DNA of 64,000 nucleotides, from positions 7,750,001 through 7,814,000 of the forward strand of contig NZ_CP071872.1 in the NCBI RefSeq assembly GCF_022647665.1, given 5' to 3'. This DNA is from Streptomyces formicae. GTDB taxonomy: Bacteria > Actinomycetota > Actinomycetes > Streptomycetales > Streptomycetaceae. The notes below the pieces were generated by a model. It saw nothing but the letters and a program-made list of their open reading frames with translations, searched no databases and was not told the DNA's origin. The translations under genes and the position numbers were made by a program. This document shows, one piece after another, positions 41,881 through 50,722 of the stretch (position 1 is its first letter; each line of letters opens with the position of its first letter).

Positions 41881-43284
41881 TCAGCGGGGTCCCAGCGTCC
41901 AGCGTGGTCCGTCGGGGCTGTCCTCGATGACGAGCCCGGACTGGTTGAGCTGGTCGCGGATCGCGTCCGCCGTGCCCCAGTCCTTGCGGCCCCGCGCGGC
42001 CTCGCGCTGGTGGAGCACGAGCCGTACGAGCGTGTCGACGACGCCGTGCAGGTCCTCGCCGCGGTCGGCCTCGCCCGCCCAGTGCGGGTCGAGCGGGTCG
42101 AGCCCGAGGACGCCGAGCATGGCCCGTACCTCCGCGAGGCGGGCCACCGCCGCTTCCTTGTCGTCGGCGGCCAGCGCGCTGTTGCCCTGGCGGACCGCGG
42201 TGTGGACGATCGCGAGCGCCTGCGGGACGCCCAGGTCGTCGTCCATCGCCTCGGCGAAGGCGAGCGGCACCTCGGCGGCGGGAGCGACCGCCTTCCCTGC
42301 CTTTTCGGTGACTCGCTGGACGAAGCCCTCGATGCGCGCGAACGCCGACTCGGCCTCGCGCAGGGCCTCCTCGCTGTACTCGATCATGGAGCGGTAGTGC
42401 GGGGTGCCCAGGTAGTAGCGGAGGACGATGGGCCGCCACTGCTTGACCATCTCGGAGACCAGCACCGAGTTGCCGAGCGACTTCGACATCTTCTCGCCGC
42501 TCATCGTCACCCAGGCGTTGTGCACCCAGTACGAGGCGAAGTCGTCGCCGAACGCCTTGGCCTGCGCGATCTCGTTCTCATGGTGCGGGAAGACCAGGTC
42601 GAGCCCGCCGCCGTGGATGTCGAAGGCGGAACCCAGGTACTTGTGGGCCATGGCGGAGCACTCCAGGTGCCAGCCCGGACGGCCCCGCCCCCACGGTGTC
42701 TCCCACGAGGGCTCCCCGGGCTTCTCCGCCTTCCACATGGCGAAGTCCCGCGGGTCGCGCTTACCGGTCTCGCCCTCGCCGGACGGCTGGCGCAGATCGT
42801 CCAGGTCCTGGTTGGACAGCTCCAGATAGCCGGGGAAGGAGCGCACGTCGAAGTAGACGTTGCCGTCGGCCTCGTAGGCGTGGCCGCGCTCGATCAGGCC
42901 GCGCATCATCTCGACCATCTCGGTGATGTGGCCGGTGGCGCGCGGCTCGTAGGACGGGGGCCGGCAGCCGAGCACGTCGTACCCGGCGCTGAACGCCCGC
43001 TCGTTCTCGTACCCGATCGCCCACCAGGGGCGGTTCTGGAGCCCCGCCTTGGCGATGATCTTGTCGTCGATGTCCGTCACGTTCCGCACGAACGTGACGT
43101 CGTAGCCGCGGTACTCGAACCAGCGGCGCATGATGTCGAAGTTGAGTCCGGACCTGATGTGCCCGATGTGCGGGGCGGACTGCACGGTCGCGCCACACAG
43201 GTAGATCGAGACACAGCCCGGAGTGAGCGGGACGAAGTCACGGATCTGCCGGGCGCTGGTGTCGTACAGCCGAATAGTCACCAC
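41881..43284 (-). CDS. cysS: Cysteinyl-tRNA synthetase
   Basis: This 467-residue class I synthetase shows the HIGH signature in APHIGHIRSG near residue 37 and KMSKSLGNSV near 268. Zinc ligands include Cys30 (YLCGATV), WHLECSAMA and HGGGLDLVFPHHENE. It charges tRNA-Cys. The start is GTG at 43284 or the adjacent GTG at 43281. The order rlmB-cysS-ispF-ispD-carD on the same strand is conserved across actinobacteria. Confidence 0.96.
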   Translation of the reverse strand: MVTIRLYDTSARQIRDFVPLTPGCVSIYLCGATVQSAPHIGHIRSGLNFDIMRRWFEYRGYDVTFVRNVTDIDDKIIAKAGLQNRPWWAIGYENERAFSAGYDVLGCRPPSYEPRATGHITEMVEMMRGLIERGHAYEADGNVYFDVRSFPGYLELSNQDLDDLRQPSGEGETGKRDPRDFAMWKAEKPGEPSWETPWGRGRPGWHLECSAMAHKYLGSAFDIHGGGLDLVFPHHENEIAQAKAFGDDFASYWVHNAWVTMSGEKMSKSLGNSVLVSEMVKQWRPIVLRYYLGTPHYRSMIEYSEEALREAESAFARIEGFVQRVTEKAGKAVAPAAEVPLAFAEAMDDDLGVPQALAIVHTAVRQGNSALAADDKEAAVARLAEVRAMLGVLGLDPLDPHWAGEADRGEDLHGVVDTLVRLVLHQREAARGRKDWGTADAIRDQLNQSGLVIEDSPDGPRWTLGPR

Positions 43285-43310
43285 TCAAGAGTAGTGGCCC
43301 GGCAGCAGTG

Positions 43311-43336
43311 CCCCGCGCCCCTTCGGGGGCGCGGGG
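43311..43336 (-). terminator. Terminator after the F420/FMN-dependent enzyme gene
   Basis: An 11-bp stem CCCCGCGCCCC/GGGGCGCGGGG with a short TTC loop lies between that gene's stop (43378) and the cysS start. Confidence 0.8.
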
Positions 43337-43377
43337 ACCGGATTGTGACCGGCGGGGCCGGCCGGGTGCCGGCGGCG

Positions 43378-43785
43378 TTACGCGAGCGCGCCGACGACCT
43401 TCCGCGGAGTGATCCGGACGACGACGCGCGGGGCGTCCTTGCCGGCCTCCGGGTTGAAATCGGCGTAGTGCTTGCCGGTGTACTTCATCGACAGCTCGTC
43501 GATCAGCTCCTGGCCGCCCTCGCTCGTGAGGTCGGCGGTGCCGCGGATCTCCGCGTACGTGTACGGCTCGTCGAAGGGCTGCACGACGACGGTGGCACGC
43601 GGGTCCCGGCGGAGGTTCTTCTCCTTGCGCCGCCCGACGGTGGTCGAGATGAGCAGGTCGTCCCCGTCGCGCTTCACCCAGACGGGAGACACCTGGGGGC
43701 TCCCGTCGGGCTGGATGGTGGCGAGGTTCACGAACACGGGGCTGTCGAGCAGTTCCTTGAGCTTGTCGCTGAGCGAGGCGGTCAC
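43378..43785 (-). CDS. PPOX-class F420/FMN-dependent enzyme
   Basis: This 135-residue split-barrel protein has LLDSPVFVNLATIQPDGSPQ, SPVWVKRDGDDLLISTTVGR and RRKEKNLRRDPRATVVV, the flavin/F420-binding pattern of the PNPOx-like family. YTYAEIRGTADL follows. The GTG at 43785 has AGGAGG eight bases upstream. Related enzymes reduce small molecules with F420H2. The substrate is unknown. It is inserted between ispF and cysS. Confidence 0.88.
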   Translation of the reverse strand: MTASLSDKLKELLDSPVFVNLATIQPDGSPQVSPVWVKRDGDDLLISTTVGRRKEKNLRRDPRATVVVQPFDEPYTYAEIRGTADLTSEGGQELIDELSMKYTGKHYADFNPEAGKDAPRVVVRITPRKVVGALA

Positions 43786-43875
43786 GGTGCGGTCCTCCTG
43801 TGCACAGGAATTCGTTGACGTCACAACCGCATCTACCCCACCCGGCGCCCCGTAGCGGTCAGGACGCGCGCTGCG

Positions 43876-44409
43876 TCACTCCTGGGGACGAGCACCCGAC
43901 CCCCGGCCGGAGAAAACCAGCGCCGTCGCGATCGCCGCCAGCCCTTCGGCCCGGCCGGTCAGCCCGAGGCCGTCGGTCGTCGTGCCCGAGACGGATACCG
44001 GGGCCCCGGCCGCCTCGCCGAGCGCCTTCTGGGCCTCGTCGCGCCGCTTGCCGATCTTCGGCCGTACGCCGATGACCTGGACCGCGATGTTGCCGATCTC
44101 GAAGCCCTCGGCGCGTACGATCCTGGCCGCCTCGGCGAGCAGCGTCACCCCGGAGGCGCCGGACCACTCGGGGCGTCCGGTGCCGAAGTGGGCGCCGAGG
44201 TCGCCGACGCCGGCGGCCGAGAAGAGCGCGTCGCAGGCGGCGTGCGCGGCGACGTCGCCGTCGGAGTGGCCGGCGAGGCCGTACCCGTCGCTGTCGGAGC
44301 TCTCCCAGAGCAGGCCGGCGCACCACAGCTCGCGGCCCTGCTCGAAGGCGTGGACATCGGTGCCGATGCCGACGCGGGGGACGGGGAGCGGGGTCGGGCT
44401 AGAAGCCAT
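43876..44409 (-). CDS. ispF: 2-C-methyl-D-erythritol 2,4-cyclodiphosphate synthase
   Basis: This 177-residue enzyme of the MEP isoprenoid pathway has GIGTDVHAF near residue 14 (metal-binding Asp and His) and AGHSDGDVAAHAACDAL near 46 with the second His. GVRPKIGKR and TTTDGLGLTGR are the CDP-binding parts. Its start overlaps the ispD stop by 11 bases, so the two are coupled. The 3' end is slightly longer than in E. coli. Confidence 0.96.
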   Translation of the reverse strand: MASSPTPLPVPRVGIGTDVHAFEQGRELWCAGLLWESSDSDGYGLAGHSDGDVAAHAACDALFSAAGVGDLGAHFGTGRPEWSGASGVTLLAEAARIVRAEGFEIGNIAVQVIGVRPKIGKRRDEAQKALGEAAGAPVSVSGTTTDGLGLTGRAEGLAAIATALVFSGRGSGARPQE

Positions 44410-45136
44410 CGTTGGCCCTCCTGCGGGCGAGTACGGCCTCGGCGAGTACGAGGTCCAGCGGGCGGGTCACCTTGAACGCCTCCTCGTGGCCGGGCACGAC
44501 CACGACGGGCGCGCCGAGCTGCTCGACCATGCTCGCGTCGTCGGTGACGTCGTCGGTGACGGTCTCGTGGGCGCGCACGAGCACGTCACGGTCGAAGCCC
44601 TGCGGGGTCTGCACGGCGCGCAGCCGGGCCCGCTCGGGGGTGGCGACGACCGGCTCCGGCTCGCCCTTCCCGCGTGGCTCGACCTGCTTGACGGTGTCGG
44701 CGAGCGGCAGGGCGGGCACGACGGCGACGGCCCCGTCCCGTACGGCCTCGATCACGGCGTCGACGGTGTCGACGGGGACCAGCGGCCGGGCGGCGTCGTG
44801 CACGAGCACCGTGGTGACCGTCTCGGGGAGCGCTTCGAGGCCGAGGCGCACGGACTCCTGGCGCGTGTCGCCGCCGGGGACGACGAGGTAGTCGGTGCGC
44901 TCGGGCAGGGCGTGGTCGTCGAGGAGGTTCTTGACCTCGCCCGCGCCGTCCGGCGGGGCGACCACGACGACGAGCGAGACGGCCCTGGACGCGGCCATGG
45001 CCCGTACCGCGTGGATCAGCATGGGGGTGCCGTTGAGGGCGCGGAGCGCCTTGGGGGCACCCGGGCCGAGCCGTACGCCCCGGCCTGCCGCGGGGATCAC
45101 CACGGCGGTGCGGCCGGTGCGCGTCTGTTCTGACAT
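44399..45136 (-). CDS. ispD: 2-C-methyl-D-erythritol 4-phosphate cytidylyltransferase
   Basis: This 245-residue enzyme couples CTP with MEP. The CTP loop is VIPAAGRGVRLGPGAPKAL near residue 13. VLVHDAARPLVP, LPLADTVKQV and VQTPQGFDRDVL follow family order. GGAGTGG precedes the ATG at 45136. An in-frame ATG at 45190, with the same codons MSEQ, would add 18 residues and seems less likely. Co-transcribed with ispF, probably from the upstream carD region. Confidence 0.95.
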   Translation of the reverse strand: MSEQTRTGRTAVVIPAAGRGVRLGPGAPKALRALNGTPMLIHAVRAMAASRAVSLVVVVAPPDGAGEVKNLLDDHALPERTDYLVVPGGDTRQESVRLGLEALPETVTTVLVHDAARPLVPVDTVDAVIEAVRDGAVAVVPALPLADTVKQVEPRGKGEPEPVVATPERARLRAVQTPQGFDRDVLVRAHETVTDDVTDDASMVEQLGAPVVVVPGHEEAFKVTRPLDLVLAEAVLARRRANDGF

Positions 45137-45681
45137 CGGTTCCACTCCGGAGGTCGGGGACGGTCCGTGACGCCGCCCCTGTTCTGACATGGCCAGGACC
45201 GAGTTGGGCTTGGCCAGGTTTGTGTCCTCGGCCGTTGTGGGTATGGCCACAGCGTGCCGGGAGTTCCGCCTTGACCGGACCCTTTTCCGTGACAACTGGT
45301 TGAGCGAGCTGCGCCGGCCGCCCGGGCCCGGCACACTGCATGGCCGGAAACGGTCGGGAGTCGATCGTCGTGGACAGTCGGGGGACAGGGGGGACGTCGG
45401 GGTAGACGGGGGACGTCGGGAGATCGATCTTTCGGATCCTGCGGGCGCTTTGCCCCGGGAACGGCCCCCAGGGTCACCTGAGGTGGTGCGGGTCACCTGA
45501 GGTGGTGCGCTTGAGGCACTGCCGTCAGGATGCTCGGGCTTCAGGATGCTCTGGGCTTCGCCCTGTGGACATGCCGCAGCGCCCGGCGACACAACCCTTC
45601 AGCTGGTCAGCGGGCACCGCGGCATTCAGTTCTGCACCGTGGACGCTTGGGCGCGCGAGAGCGCCGGCGCGACGACCGGCG
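45137..45681. other. 545-base gap with three short tandem duplications
   Basis: No gene is supported. Three separate duplications are seen. GGTCACCTGAGGTGGTGCG is repeated head to tail at 45472-45509. TCAGGATGCTC(G/T)GGGCTTC occurs twice at about 45526-45559. A GGGGGACGTCGGG-type repeat lies at about 45380-45420. TGTTCTGACAT also occurs at both 45126 and 45180. Confidence 0.75.
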
Positions 45682-46164
45682 TCAGGACGCGAGGACCTCG
45701 TCGAGCAGAGCCTCGGCCTTGTCCTCGTTGGTGTTCTCCGCGAGGGCCAGTTCGCTCACCAGGATCTGCCGAGCCTTGGCCAGCATGCGCTTCTCACCTG
45801 CGGAGAGACCGCGCTCACGCTCGCGGCGCCACAGGTCGCGCACTACTTCGGCGACCTTGATGACGTCGCCGGAGGCGAGCTTCTCGAGATTTGCCTTGTA
45901 GCGACGGGACCAGTTCGTGGGCTCCTCCGCATACGGTGCACGCAGCACGTCGAAGACCCGGTCGAGCCCGTCCTGGCCGACCACATCGCGCACGCCAACG
46001 AGATCCGCATTGTCCGCCGGCACACGAACCGTCAAGTCGCCCTGGGCGACCTTGAGCACCAAGTAGGTCTTGTCCACGCCTTTGATCTGGCGAGTTTCGA
46101 TGGCCTCGATCAGCGCGGCCCCGTGATGGGGATAGACCACGGTGTCGCCAACCTTGAACGTCAT
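45682..46164 (-). CDS. carD: CarD-family RNA polymerase-binding regulator
   Basis: This 160-residue protein begins FKVGDTVVYPHHGAALIEAI, the Tudor-like RNA-polymerase-interaction domain. A helical DNA-binding part follows, with the conserved Trp in PTNWSRRYKANLEKLASGD. CarD binds the RNAP beta subunit and stabilises open complexes at rRNA and other promoters; it is essential in mycobacteria. The length is normal. It lies upstream of ispD in the conserved actinobacterial order. Confidence 0.96.
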   Translation of the reverse strand: MTFKVGDTVVYPHHGAALIEAIETRQIKGVDKTYLVLKVAQGDLTVRVPADNADLVGVRDVVGQDGLDRVFDVLRAPYAEEPTNWSRRYKANLEKLASGDVIKVAEVVRDLWRRERERGLSAGEKRMLAKARQILVSELALAENTNEDKAEALLDEVLAS

Positions 46165-46740
46165 GTGACAGGTACCCCTTCCGTGGCTATCCAGGGTAAC
46201 ACGAGAACGGCTTCTTCTGAATGGCGTTTTCGCAGGTCAGGGCATATCTCGGGGCTTGACAACAGCAACCCGGACGTGCTGCGGGCGGCTTCCGGGGGAG
46301 GGTATTCGCAGGTCGGAGCCGCTGCACAGGCACATGGAAACGCGCACGTTACGCGCGCCACAACCCCCATCCAAGTGGAAGAACGTCCCGATTTGCCGGT
46401 TTCTCAGCAGTCTACTTCCCGTACTCCGTTCGAGGCTCGGTCACCCGCACGGCGGGACGGCGAGAAGGAATCCGGAATTGATCACCGAGGGCCCGCGGCG
46501 TTTTATCCGCAAGGAATGTGCGAGTGCGGCGGAATTGATCATCCGCCTTATGTGAACAGCAGACCAAATCCGGGTGCGAGTGCGGGCGGGGGCGAGCGCC
46601 GGGGGTGTCGGGCGGTGTCCGGGGGCAGCTCCGGGGCGGGTCGGGTGCGGGACGCCGACTCCGGCTCGGTAACCTGAGCCCGCTGTAAGACCCGAAAGAC
46701 CCGTTCAGTCCGTCCGTACGTCCAAGGAGTTGCCGCCGCC
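46165..46740. other. 576-base promoter region between carD and a lipoprotein gene
   Basis: No gene is supported. The stretch is less GC-rich than its surroundings and should hold the divergent promoters of carD (leftward) and the lipoprotein (rightward). TTGACA occurs at 46256-46261 on the plus strand, but no good -10 follows at normal spacing. Confidence 0.55.
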
Positions 46741-47448
46741 GTGAGCCGCAGCCTTCGACGCGGCGCCATCGCCGCCTCTGTCCTCGCGATCTCGATCGCC
46801 TCCCTCTCCGCCTGCGGTGCGGGCCAGGACGCGCAGACGCTCGGCGTGAAGCCGGACAACGCCGCCACCTCGGTCGGCAACATCAAGATCCAGAACGCGA
46901 CGGTGCTCGCGCAGCCCGTGGCGGGCGCGGAGGGGCCGGCCGTCGTCTCGGCGACGCTCTTCAACGACGGCCAGAAGGACGAGACGCTCGAGTCCGTCAC
47001 GCTGCCCGGCACCAACTCCGCCGTGAAGCTGACCGCGGCCAAGGGCGGCCCGGTCACCGTGCCGGCGGGCGGCTCGATCATCCTCGGCGGCGAGGGCAAC
47101 GCCTCGGCGGTCATCGAGAACGGCCGCGAGGCCGGCAAGGCCGGCGACGTCCAGCGGGTGGTCTTCCGTTTCAGCGAGACCGGCGACGTCCGTCTCGACG
47201 CCTTCGTCACGCCGGCGATCGGCTACTACAAGGACTACGGCCCGACCGGTGCCGCGCAGCCCCCGTCCGAGTCCCCGTCGCCGACGGGCTCCCCGACCGC
47301 CGGCGCGCACGGCGGCGAAGGCGAGCACGGCGAGCAGCAGGGCGGCGAGCACGGCTCCGAGCAGGGCGGCAGCGACGAGCACGGCGGCGAGGGCGAGGCG
47401 ACACCGTCCGAGTCCACCGCGCCCGCCGAGGGCGGCACGGGCCACTGA
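46741..47448 (+). CDS. Lipoprotein, DUF461/PCu(A)C-like with His/Glu-rich tail
   Basis: This 235-residue protein has a signal peptide ending in lipobox SLSAC. A beta-rich domain follows (VGNIKIQNATVLAQPVAG, then ATLFNDGQKDETLESV), with the immunoglobulin-like pattern of copper-chaperone PCu(A)C/DUF461 relatives. The C-terminal 60 residues are rich in His, Glu and Gly (GGEGEHGEQQGGEHG) and could bind metal. The canonical H-M-x10-MxM copper motif is not seen. GTG start at 46741. Membrane-anchored outside the cell; the metal role is inference. Confidence 0.75.
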   Translation: MSRSLRRGAIAASVLAISIASLSACGAGQDAQTLGVKPDNAATSVGNIKIQNATVLAQPVAGAEGPAVVSATLFNDGQKDETLESVTLPGTNSAVKLTAAKGGPVTVPAGGSIILGGEGNASAVIENGREAGKAGDVQRVVFRFSETGDVRLDAFVTPAIGYYKDYGPTGAAQPPSESPSPTGSPTAGAHGGEGEHGEQQGGEHGSEQGGSDEHGGEGEATPSESTAPAEGGTGH

Positions 47449-47479
47449 CCCCGCCGCGTGCGCTCCGTACGCATACACA

Positions 47480-47518
47480 CGGCGGCGCCCCACCGGATCC
47501 TCCGGTGGGGCGCCGCCG
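47480..47518. terminator. Bidirectional terminator between the lipoprotein and phoP
   Basis: A perfect 18-bp stem (CGGCGGCGCCCCACCGGA and complement) with a 3-base loop lies between the convergent genes. Confidence 0.9.
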
Positions 47519-47548
47519 TGTTGCGCGTGCGTACGTGCCAGTGCTGGT

Positions 47549-48229
47549 TTACGGCTCGAACTTGTAGCCGAGACCGCGGACCGTGACCAGGTAGCGCGGC
47601 GCGCCCGGGTCCGGCTCGATCTTGGCGCGGAGGCGCTTGACGTGGACGTCGAGGGTCTTGGTGTCGCCCACGTAGTCGGCGCCCCAGACCCGGTCGATCA
47701 GCTGCATACGGGTCAGCACACGGCCCGCGTTGCGCAGCAGCATCTCCAGGAGGTCGAACTCCTTGAGCGGCAGGTCGACCTTGCCGCCGGCGACGGTGAC
47801 GACGTGGCGGTCCACGTCCATCCGGACCGGCCCGGCCTCCAGGGCGGCGGGAGTGACCTCCTCCGGCTCACCGCGGCGGCGCAGGACCGCGCGGATGCGG
47901 GCGACCAGCTCCCGCGAGGAGAAGGGCTTCGTCACATAGTCGTCGGCTCCTATCTCCAGGCCGACGACCTTGTCGATCTCGCTGTCCTTGGCGGTCACCA
48001 TGATGACGGGGACGTTGGAGCGGCCGCGCAGCTGGCGGCAGACCTCGGTGCCGGGCAGGCCCGGCAGCATCAGGTCGAGGAGCACGAGGTCGGCGCCGTT
48101 GCGCTCGAACTCGTCGAGCCCCTCGGGCCCGGTGGTCGCGACGGCGACCTCGAAGCCCTCCTTGCGGAGCATGTAGGAAAGAGCGTCGCTGAAGGACTCC
48201 TCGTCCTCGACGACAAGCACTCGGGTCAC
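47549..48229 (-). CDS. phoP: Phosphate response regulator PhoP
   Basis: This 226-residue OmpR-type regulator has a receiver domain with acidic pocket VVEDEE, phospho-acceptor Asp in LVLLDLMLPG near residue 52, Thr in VMVTAKD and Lys in YVTKPF. A winged-helix DNA-binding domain follows (LPLKEFDLLEMLLRNAGRVL, then DVHVKRLRAKIE). The GTG start overlaps the phoR stop (GTGA), so phoR-phoP is coupled. PhoP binds PHO boxes in phosphate starvation; it also affects antibiotic production. Confidence 0.95.
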   Translation of the reverse strand: MTRVLVVEDEESFSDALSYMLRKEGFEVAVATTGPEGLDEFERNGADLVLLDLMLPGLPGTEVCRQLRGRSNVPVIMVTAKDSEIDKVVGLEIGADDYVTKPFSSRELVARIRAVLRRRGEPEEVTPAALEAGPVRMDVDRHVVTVAGGKVDLPLKEFDLLEMLLRNAGRVLTRMQLIDRVWGADYVGDTKTLDVHVKRLRAKIEPDPGAPRYLVTVRGLGYKFEP

Positions 48230-49554
48230 GGAAGGACCTCCGGGGCAGGCAGTGGTTCGCGTGGGGTGGTCCGGGGATCCGGACCGGGGTGGGTTCGGGG
48301 GTGGGGAGTGGGGTCGGCGGCGTGGTGGGGATCGGGGCCGGGATCCGAGTCGTACGGAGCGTCGTCGGCTTCGTCGGCGACGTGGCTGTGCGTACGGTCC
48401 CGGACGGAGCCGGCCTCCGGCAACCGCAGGGTGAACGTGGAGCCCTGACCCTCGGAGCTCCACACCGTGACCTCCCCGCCGTGCGAGGCGGCCACGTGCT
48501 TGACGATGGCCAGGCCCAGGCCCGTACCGCCGGTCGCCCGGGAGCGGGCGGGGTCGACGCGGTAGAAGCGCTCGAAGATCCGCTCGCGGTCCCGCTCGGA
48601 GATGCCGATTCCCTGGTCGGTGACGGCGATCTCGATCAGGTCCCCGCCGGAGGCGGAGACGCGGCGCGCGGCGATGCCGACGCGGGTGCGGGCCGGCGAG
48701 TAGTTGACGGCGTTCTCGACGAGATTGCCGAGGGCGGCGGCCAGCTGGCCTCGGTGGCCCCAGACATGCAGGTCGGCGGTGCCGCCGGCGGCCATGGTGA
48801 TCTGCTTCGTGGACGCGGTGTGCCGGGAGCGGTCGATGGCCTCGGCGACCAGCTCGTCCACGCGCACGGGCTCGGCGTCCTCCAGCGGGTCGTCGTTCTG
48901 CACCCGGGAGAGGTCGATGAGCTCCTGCACGAGACTGGTGAGGCGGGTCGCCTCGATCTGCATGCGGCCCGCGAAGCGGGTGACCGCCTCGGGGTCGTCC
49001 GAGGCGTCCATGACCGCTTCGGAGAGCAGCGAGAGCGCGCCGACGGGCGTCTTGAGCTCATGGCTGACATTGGCGACGAAGTCGCGTCGTACCGCTTCGA
49101 TACGGCGGGCCTCGGTGAGGTCCTCGACCAGGAGCAGCACCAGGCGGGAGCCGAGCGGTGCGACCCGGGCGGAGACGGCGAGTGCCTCGCCGCGGCCGCT
49201 GCCGCGCCGGGGCAGGTCGAGCTCGACCTGCCGTATCTCACCGTCGCGGCGGGTGTCGCGGGCCATGTGCAGCATGGGCTCGATGGCCAGCTTCCCGCCC
49301 CTGACCAGACCCAGCGCATACGCGGCCGAGCTGGCCTTGACCACGGAGTCGCTCTCGTCGAGGACGACCGCGGAGGAGCGGAGCACGGAGAGCACGGTGT
49401 CGACGCCGGGCGGAAGCACGGCGTCCGTGTGCAGGGAGGTGCGGGTGGGCCGTGCCTGGTCGCGCTCGCTCCAGCGGAACGCCAGCATGGCGATCACGCC
49501 GGTGCACACTCCGGCGATCGCAGCCAATGCGGCGACCGCCGCGTTCACGTCCAT
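48226..49554 (-). CDS. phoR: Sensor histidine kinase PhoR (SenX3-like)
   Basis: This 442-residue protein has one N-terminal transmembrane helix (about residues 5-25) and a PAS-like region. DHp motif FVANVSHELKTPVGALSLLS has the phospho-His near residue 170. The HATPase domain has NLVENAVNYSP, DQGIGIS and GGTGLGLAIVKH. A Pro/Asp/His-rich tail of about 60 residues ends it, longer than in SenX3. Partner of PhoP. The PHO box lies just upstream, suggesting autoregulation. Confidence 0.93.
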   Translation of the reverse strand: MDVNAAVAALAAIAGVCTGVIAMLAFRWSERDQARPTRTSLHTDAVLPPGVDTVLSVLRSSAVVLDESDSVVKASSAAYALGLVRGGKLAIEPMLHMARDTRRDGEIRQVELDLPRRGSGRGEALAVSARVAPLGSRLVLLLVEDLTEARRIEAVRRDFVANVSHELKTPVGALSLLSEAVMDASDDPEAVTRFAGRMQIEATRLTSLVQELIDLSRVQNDDPLEDAEPVRVDELVAEAIDRSRHTASTKQITMAAGGTADLHVWGHRGQLAAALGNLVENAVNYSPARTRVGIAARRVSASGGDLIEIAVTDQGIGISERDRERIFERFYRVDPARSRATGGTGLGLAIVKHVAASHGGEVTVWSSEGQGSTFTLRLPEAGSVRDRTHSHVADEADDAPYDSDPGPDPHHAADPTPHPRTHPGPDPRTTPREPLPAPEVLP

Positions 49555-49627
49555 GCATCCAGACTAAGCGGGCCGTCTGACCAGCACCCAGCCTTCCGAG
49601 TGGCACCTCGAACACTCGTCGCCCAGA

Positions 49628-49660
49628 GTTCACCGAGGGGATAGTGGCGGTTCACTTGGG
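49628..49660. promoter_or_regulatory. PHO box between phoR and phoU
   Basis: Three 11-base direct-repeat units run in tandem: GTTCACCGAGG (49628-49638), GGATAGTGGCG (49639-49649, degenerate) and GTTCACTTGGG (49650-49660). The first and third match the GTTCAC core of streptomycete PhoP-binding repeats. The site is 74 bases upstream of phoR and 106 bases before phoU. Confidence 0.88.
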
Positions 49661-49765
49661 AGGGAGAGGCCGGACGCGTTGCGGACGGAATGTGGAAGCG
49701 TGGGAGTCTCATCCCCACCACCGGACACTCGTTCGTATCAAGAGGTATCAAGAGAGGGACATCCC

Positions 49766-50443
49766 ATGCGGGACGCGTACCACGAGGAACTGGACTCGAT
49801 CGGCGAGGGCCTCGTCGAAATGGCCCGGCTGGTCGGGTCGGCGATCGGGCGCGCAACGACGGCCATGCTCGACGCCGATCTGAAGCTCGCCGAGAGCGTC
49901 ATCGCTGCGGACCAGAAGGTCGACGAACTGCAGCACGACCTGGAGGCCCGGGCGATAGCCCTGCTCGCCCGCCAGCAGCCGGTCGCGACGGACCTGCGGA
50001 TCGTGGTGACCTCGCTGCGGATGAGCGCGGACCTGGAGCGCTCCGGCGACCTGGCCCAGCACGTGGCCAAGCTGGCCCGGCTGCGCTTCCCGGACACGGC
50101 CGTCCCGCGGGACCTGCACGCCACGATCCTGGAGATGGGCCAGCTCGCGCAGCGCCTGATGGCGAAGGCGGCCGAGGTCATCATCACCAAGGACGTGGAC
50201 CTGGCGCTCCAGCTGGAGCACGACGACGACGAGATGGACCTGCTGCACCGCACGCTGTTCACTCACCTGATCGACGAGCGCTGGAAGCACGGCATCGAGA
50301 CCGCGGTCGACGTCACGCTGCTGGGCCGCTACTACGAGCGGTACGCCGACCACGCGGTCGCGGTCGCCAAGCGCGTCGTGTACCTGGTGACTGGCGAGCA
50401 CGCGGACGAGCTCCAGCCGGAGACGACGGTCGAGGGCGCGTGA
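49766..50443 (+). CDS. phoU: Phosphate system regulator PhoU
   Basis: This 225-residue all-helical protein has two PhoU repeats, including DELQHDLEARAIALLARQQP, then LRIVVTSLRMSADLERSGDL in the first, and YYERYADHAVAVAKRVVYLV in the second. Both carry the E/DxxxD metal-binding pattern. PhoU damps PhoR signalling and links it to the Pst transporter. AGAGAGGGA precedes the ATG at 49766. It is divergent from phoR with the PHO box between; no pst genes are in the window. Confidence 0.94.
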   Translation: MRDAYHEELDSIGEGLVEMARLVGSAIGRATTAMLDADLKLAESVIAADQKVDELQHDLEARAIALLARQQPVATDLRIVVTSLRMSADLERSGDLAQHVAKLARLRFPDTAVPRDLHATILEMGQLAQRLMAKAAEVIITKDVDLALQLEHDDDEMDLLHRTLFTHLIDERWKHGIETAVDVTLLGRYYERYADHAVAVAKRVVYLVTGEHADELQPETTVEGA

Positions 50444-50552
50444 GCCAGGAGTTCGTCGGCGGCATGGGTACATCAGTGCGCCGTTGATGCGCCGGGCCGA
50501 GTGGGCATGCAATGGGGAAAGGCGACACACGCACGCCTTCGAGGAGGACCCC

Positions 50553-50705
50553 ATGGCCGATTCCCCCACGACCGACGCCCAGCAGGACACACCTGTCGAA
50601 GTGGCGCCCACGCCCCGCCGCCTGCCGCTCCTCGGCGCCTGCGGCTGCGGCTCGGGCTGCGGCTGCGGCTGCCAGTCGGGCGCGCCGTGCCAGTGCGGCG
50701 GCTGA
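50553..50705 (+). CDS. Small Cys-rich protein, 50 residues
   Basis: This short gene has a strong ribosome site (GAGGAGG) and encodes MADSPTTDAQQDTPVEVAPT, a linker, then GACGCGSGCGCGCQSGAPCQ and CGG. Seven cysteines lie within about 22 C-terminal residues, separated by Gly or Ser. The pattern suggests metallothionein-like metal binding. A role as a precursor peptide cannot be excluded, though no modifying enzyme is nearby. It lies 110 bases after phoU, on the same strand. Confidence 0.75.
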   Translation: MADSPTTDAQQDTPVEVAPTPRRLPLLGACGCGSGCGCGCQSGAPCQCGG

Positions 50706-50722
50706 GCCAGGGCCTGTCGGTT

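Noticed and set aside
40696..43818. 1040-codon plus-strand frame opposite rlmB and cysS
   Set aside because: Antisense to two clearly recognised essential genes, with no domain of its own.
45137..45592. N-terminal extension of IspD to 45592
   Set aside because: The added 150 residues are low-complexity and unlike IspD; the ATG at 45136 has the ribosome site and family start.
46256..46290. Sigma-70-type promoter from TTGACA
   Set aside because: No acceptable -10 hexamer at 16-19 bases downstream.
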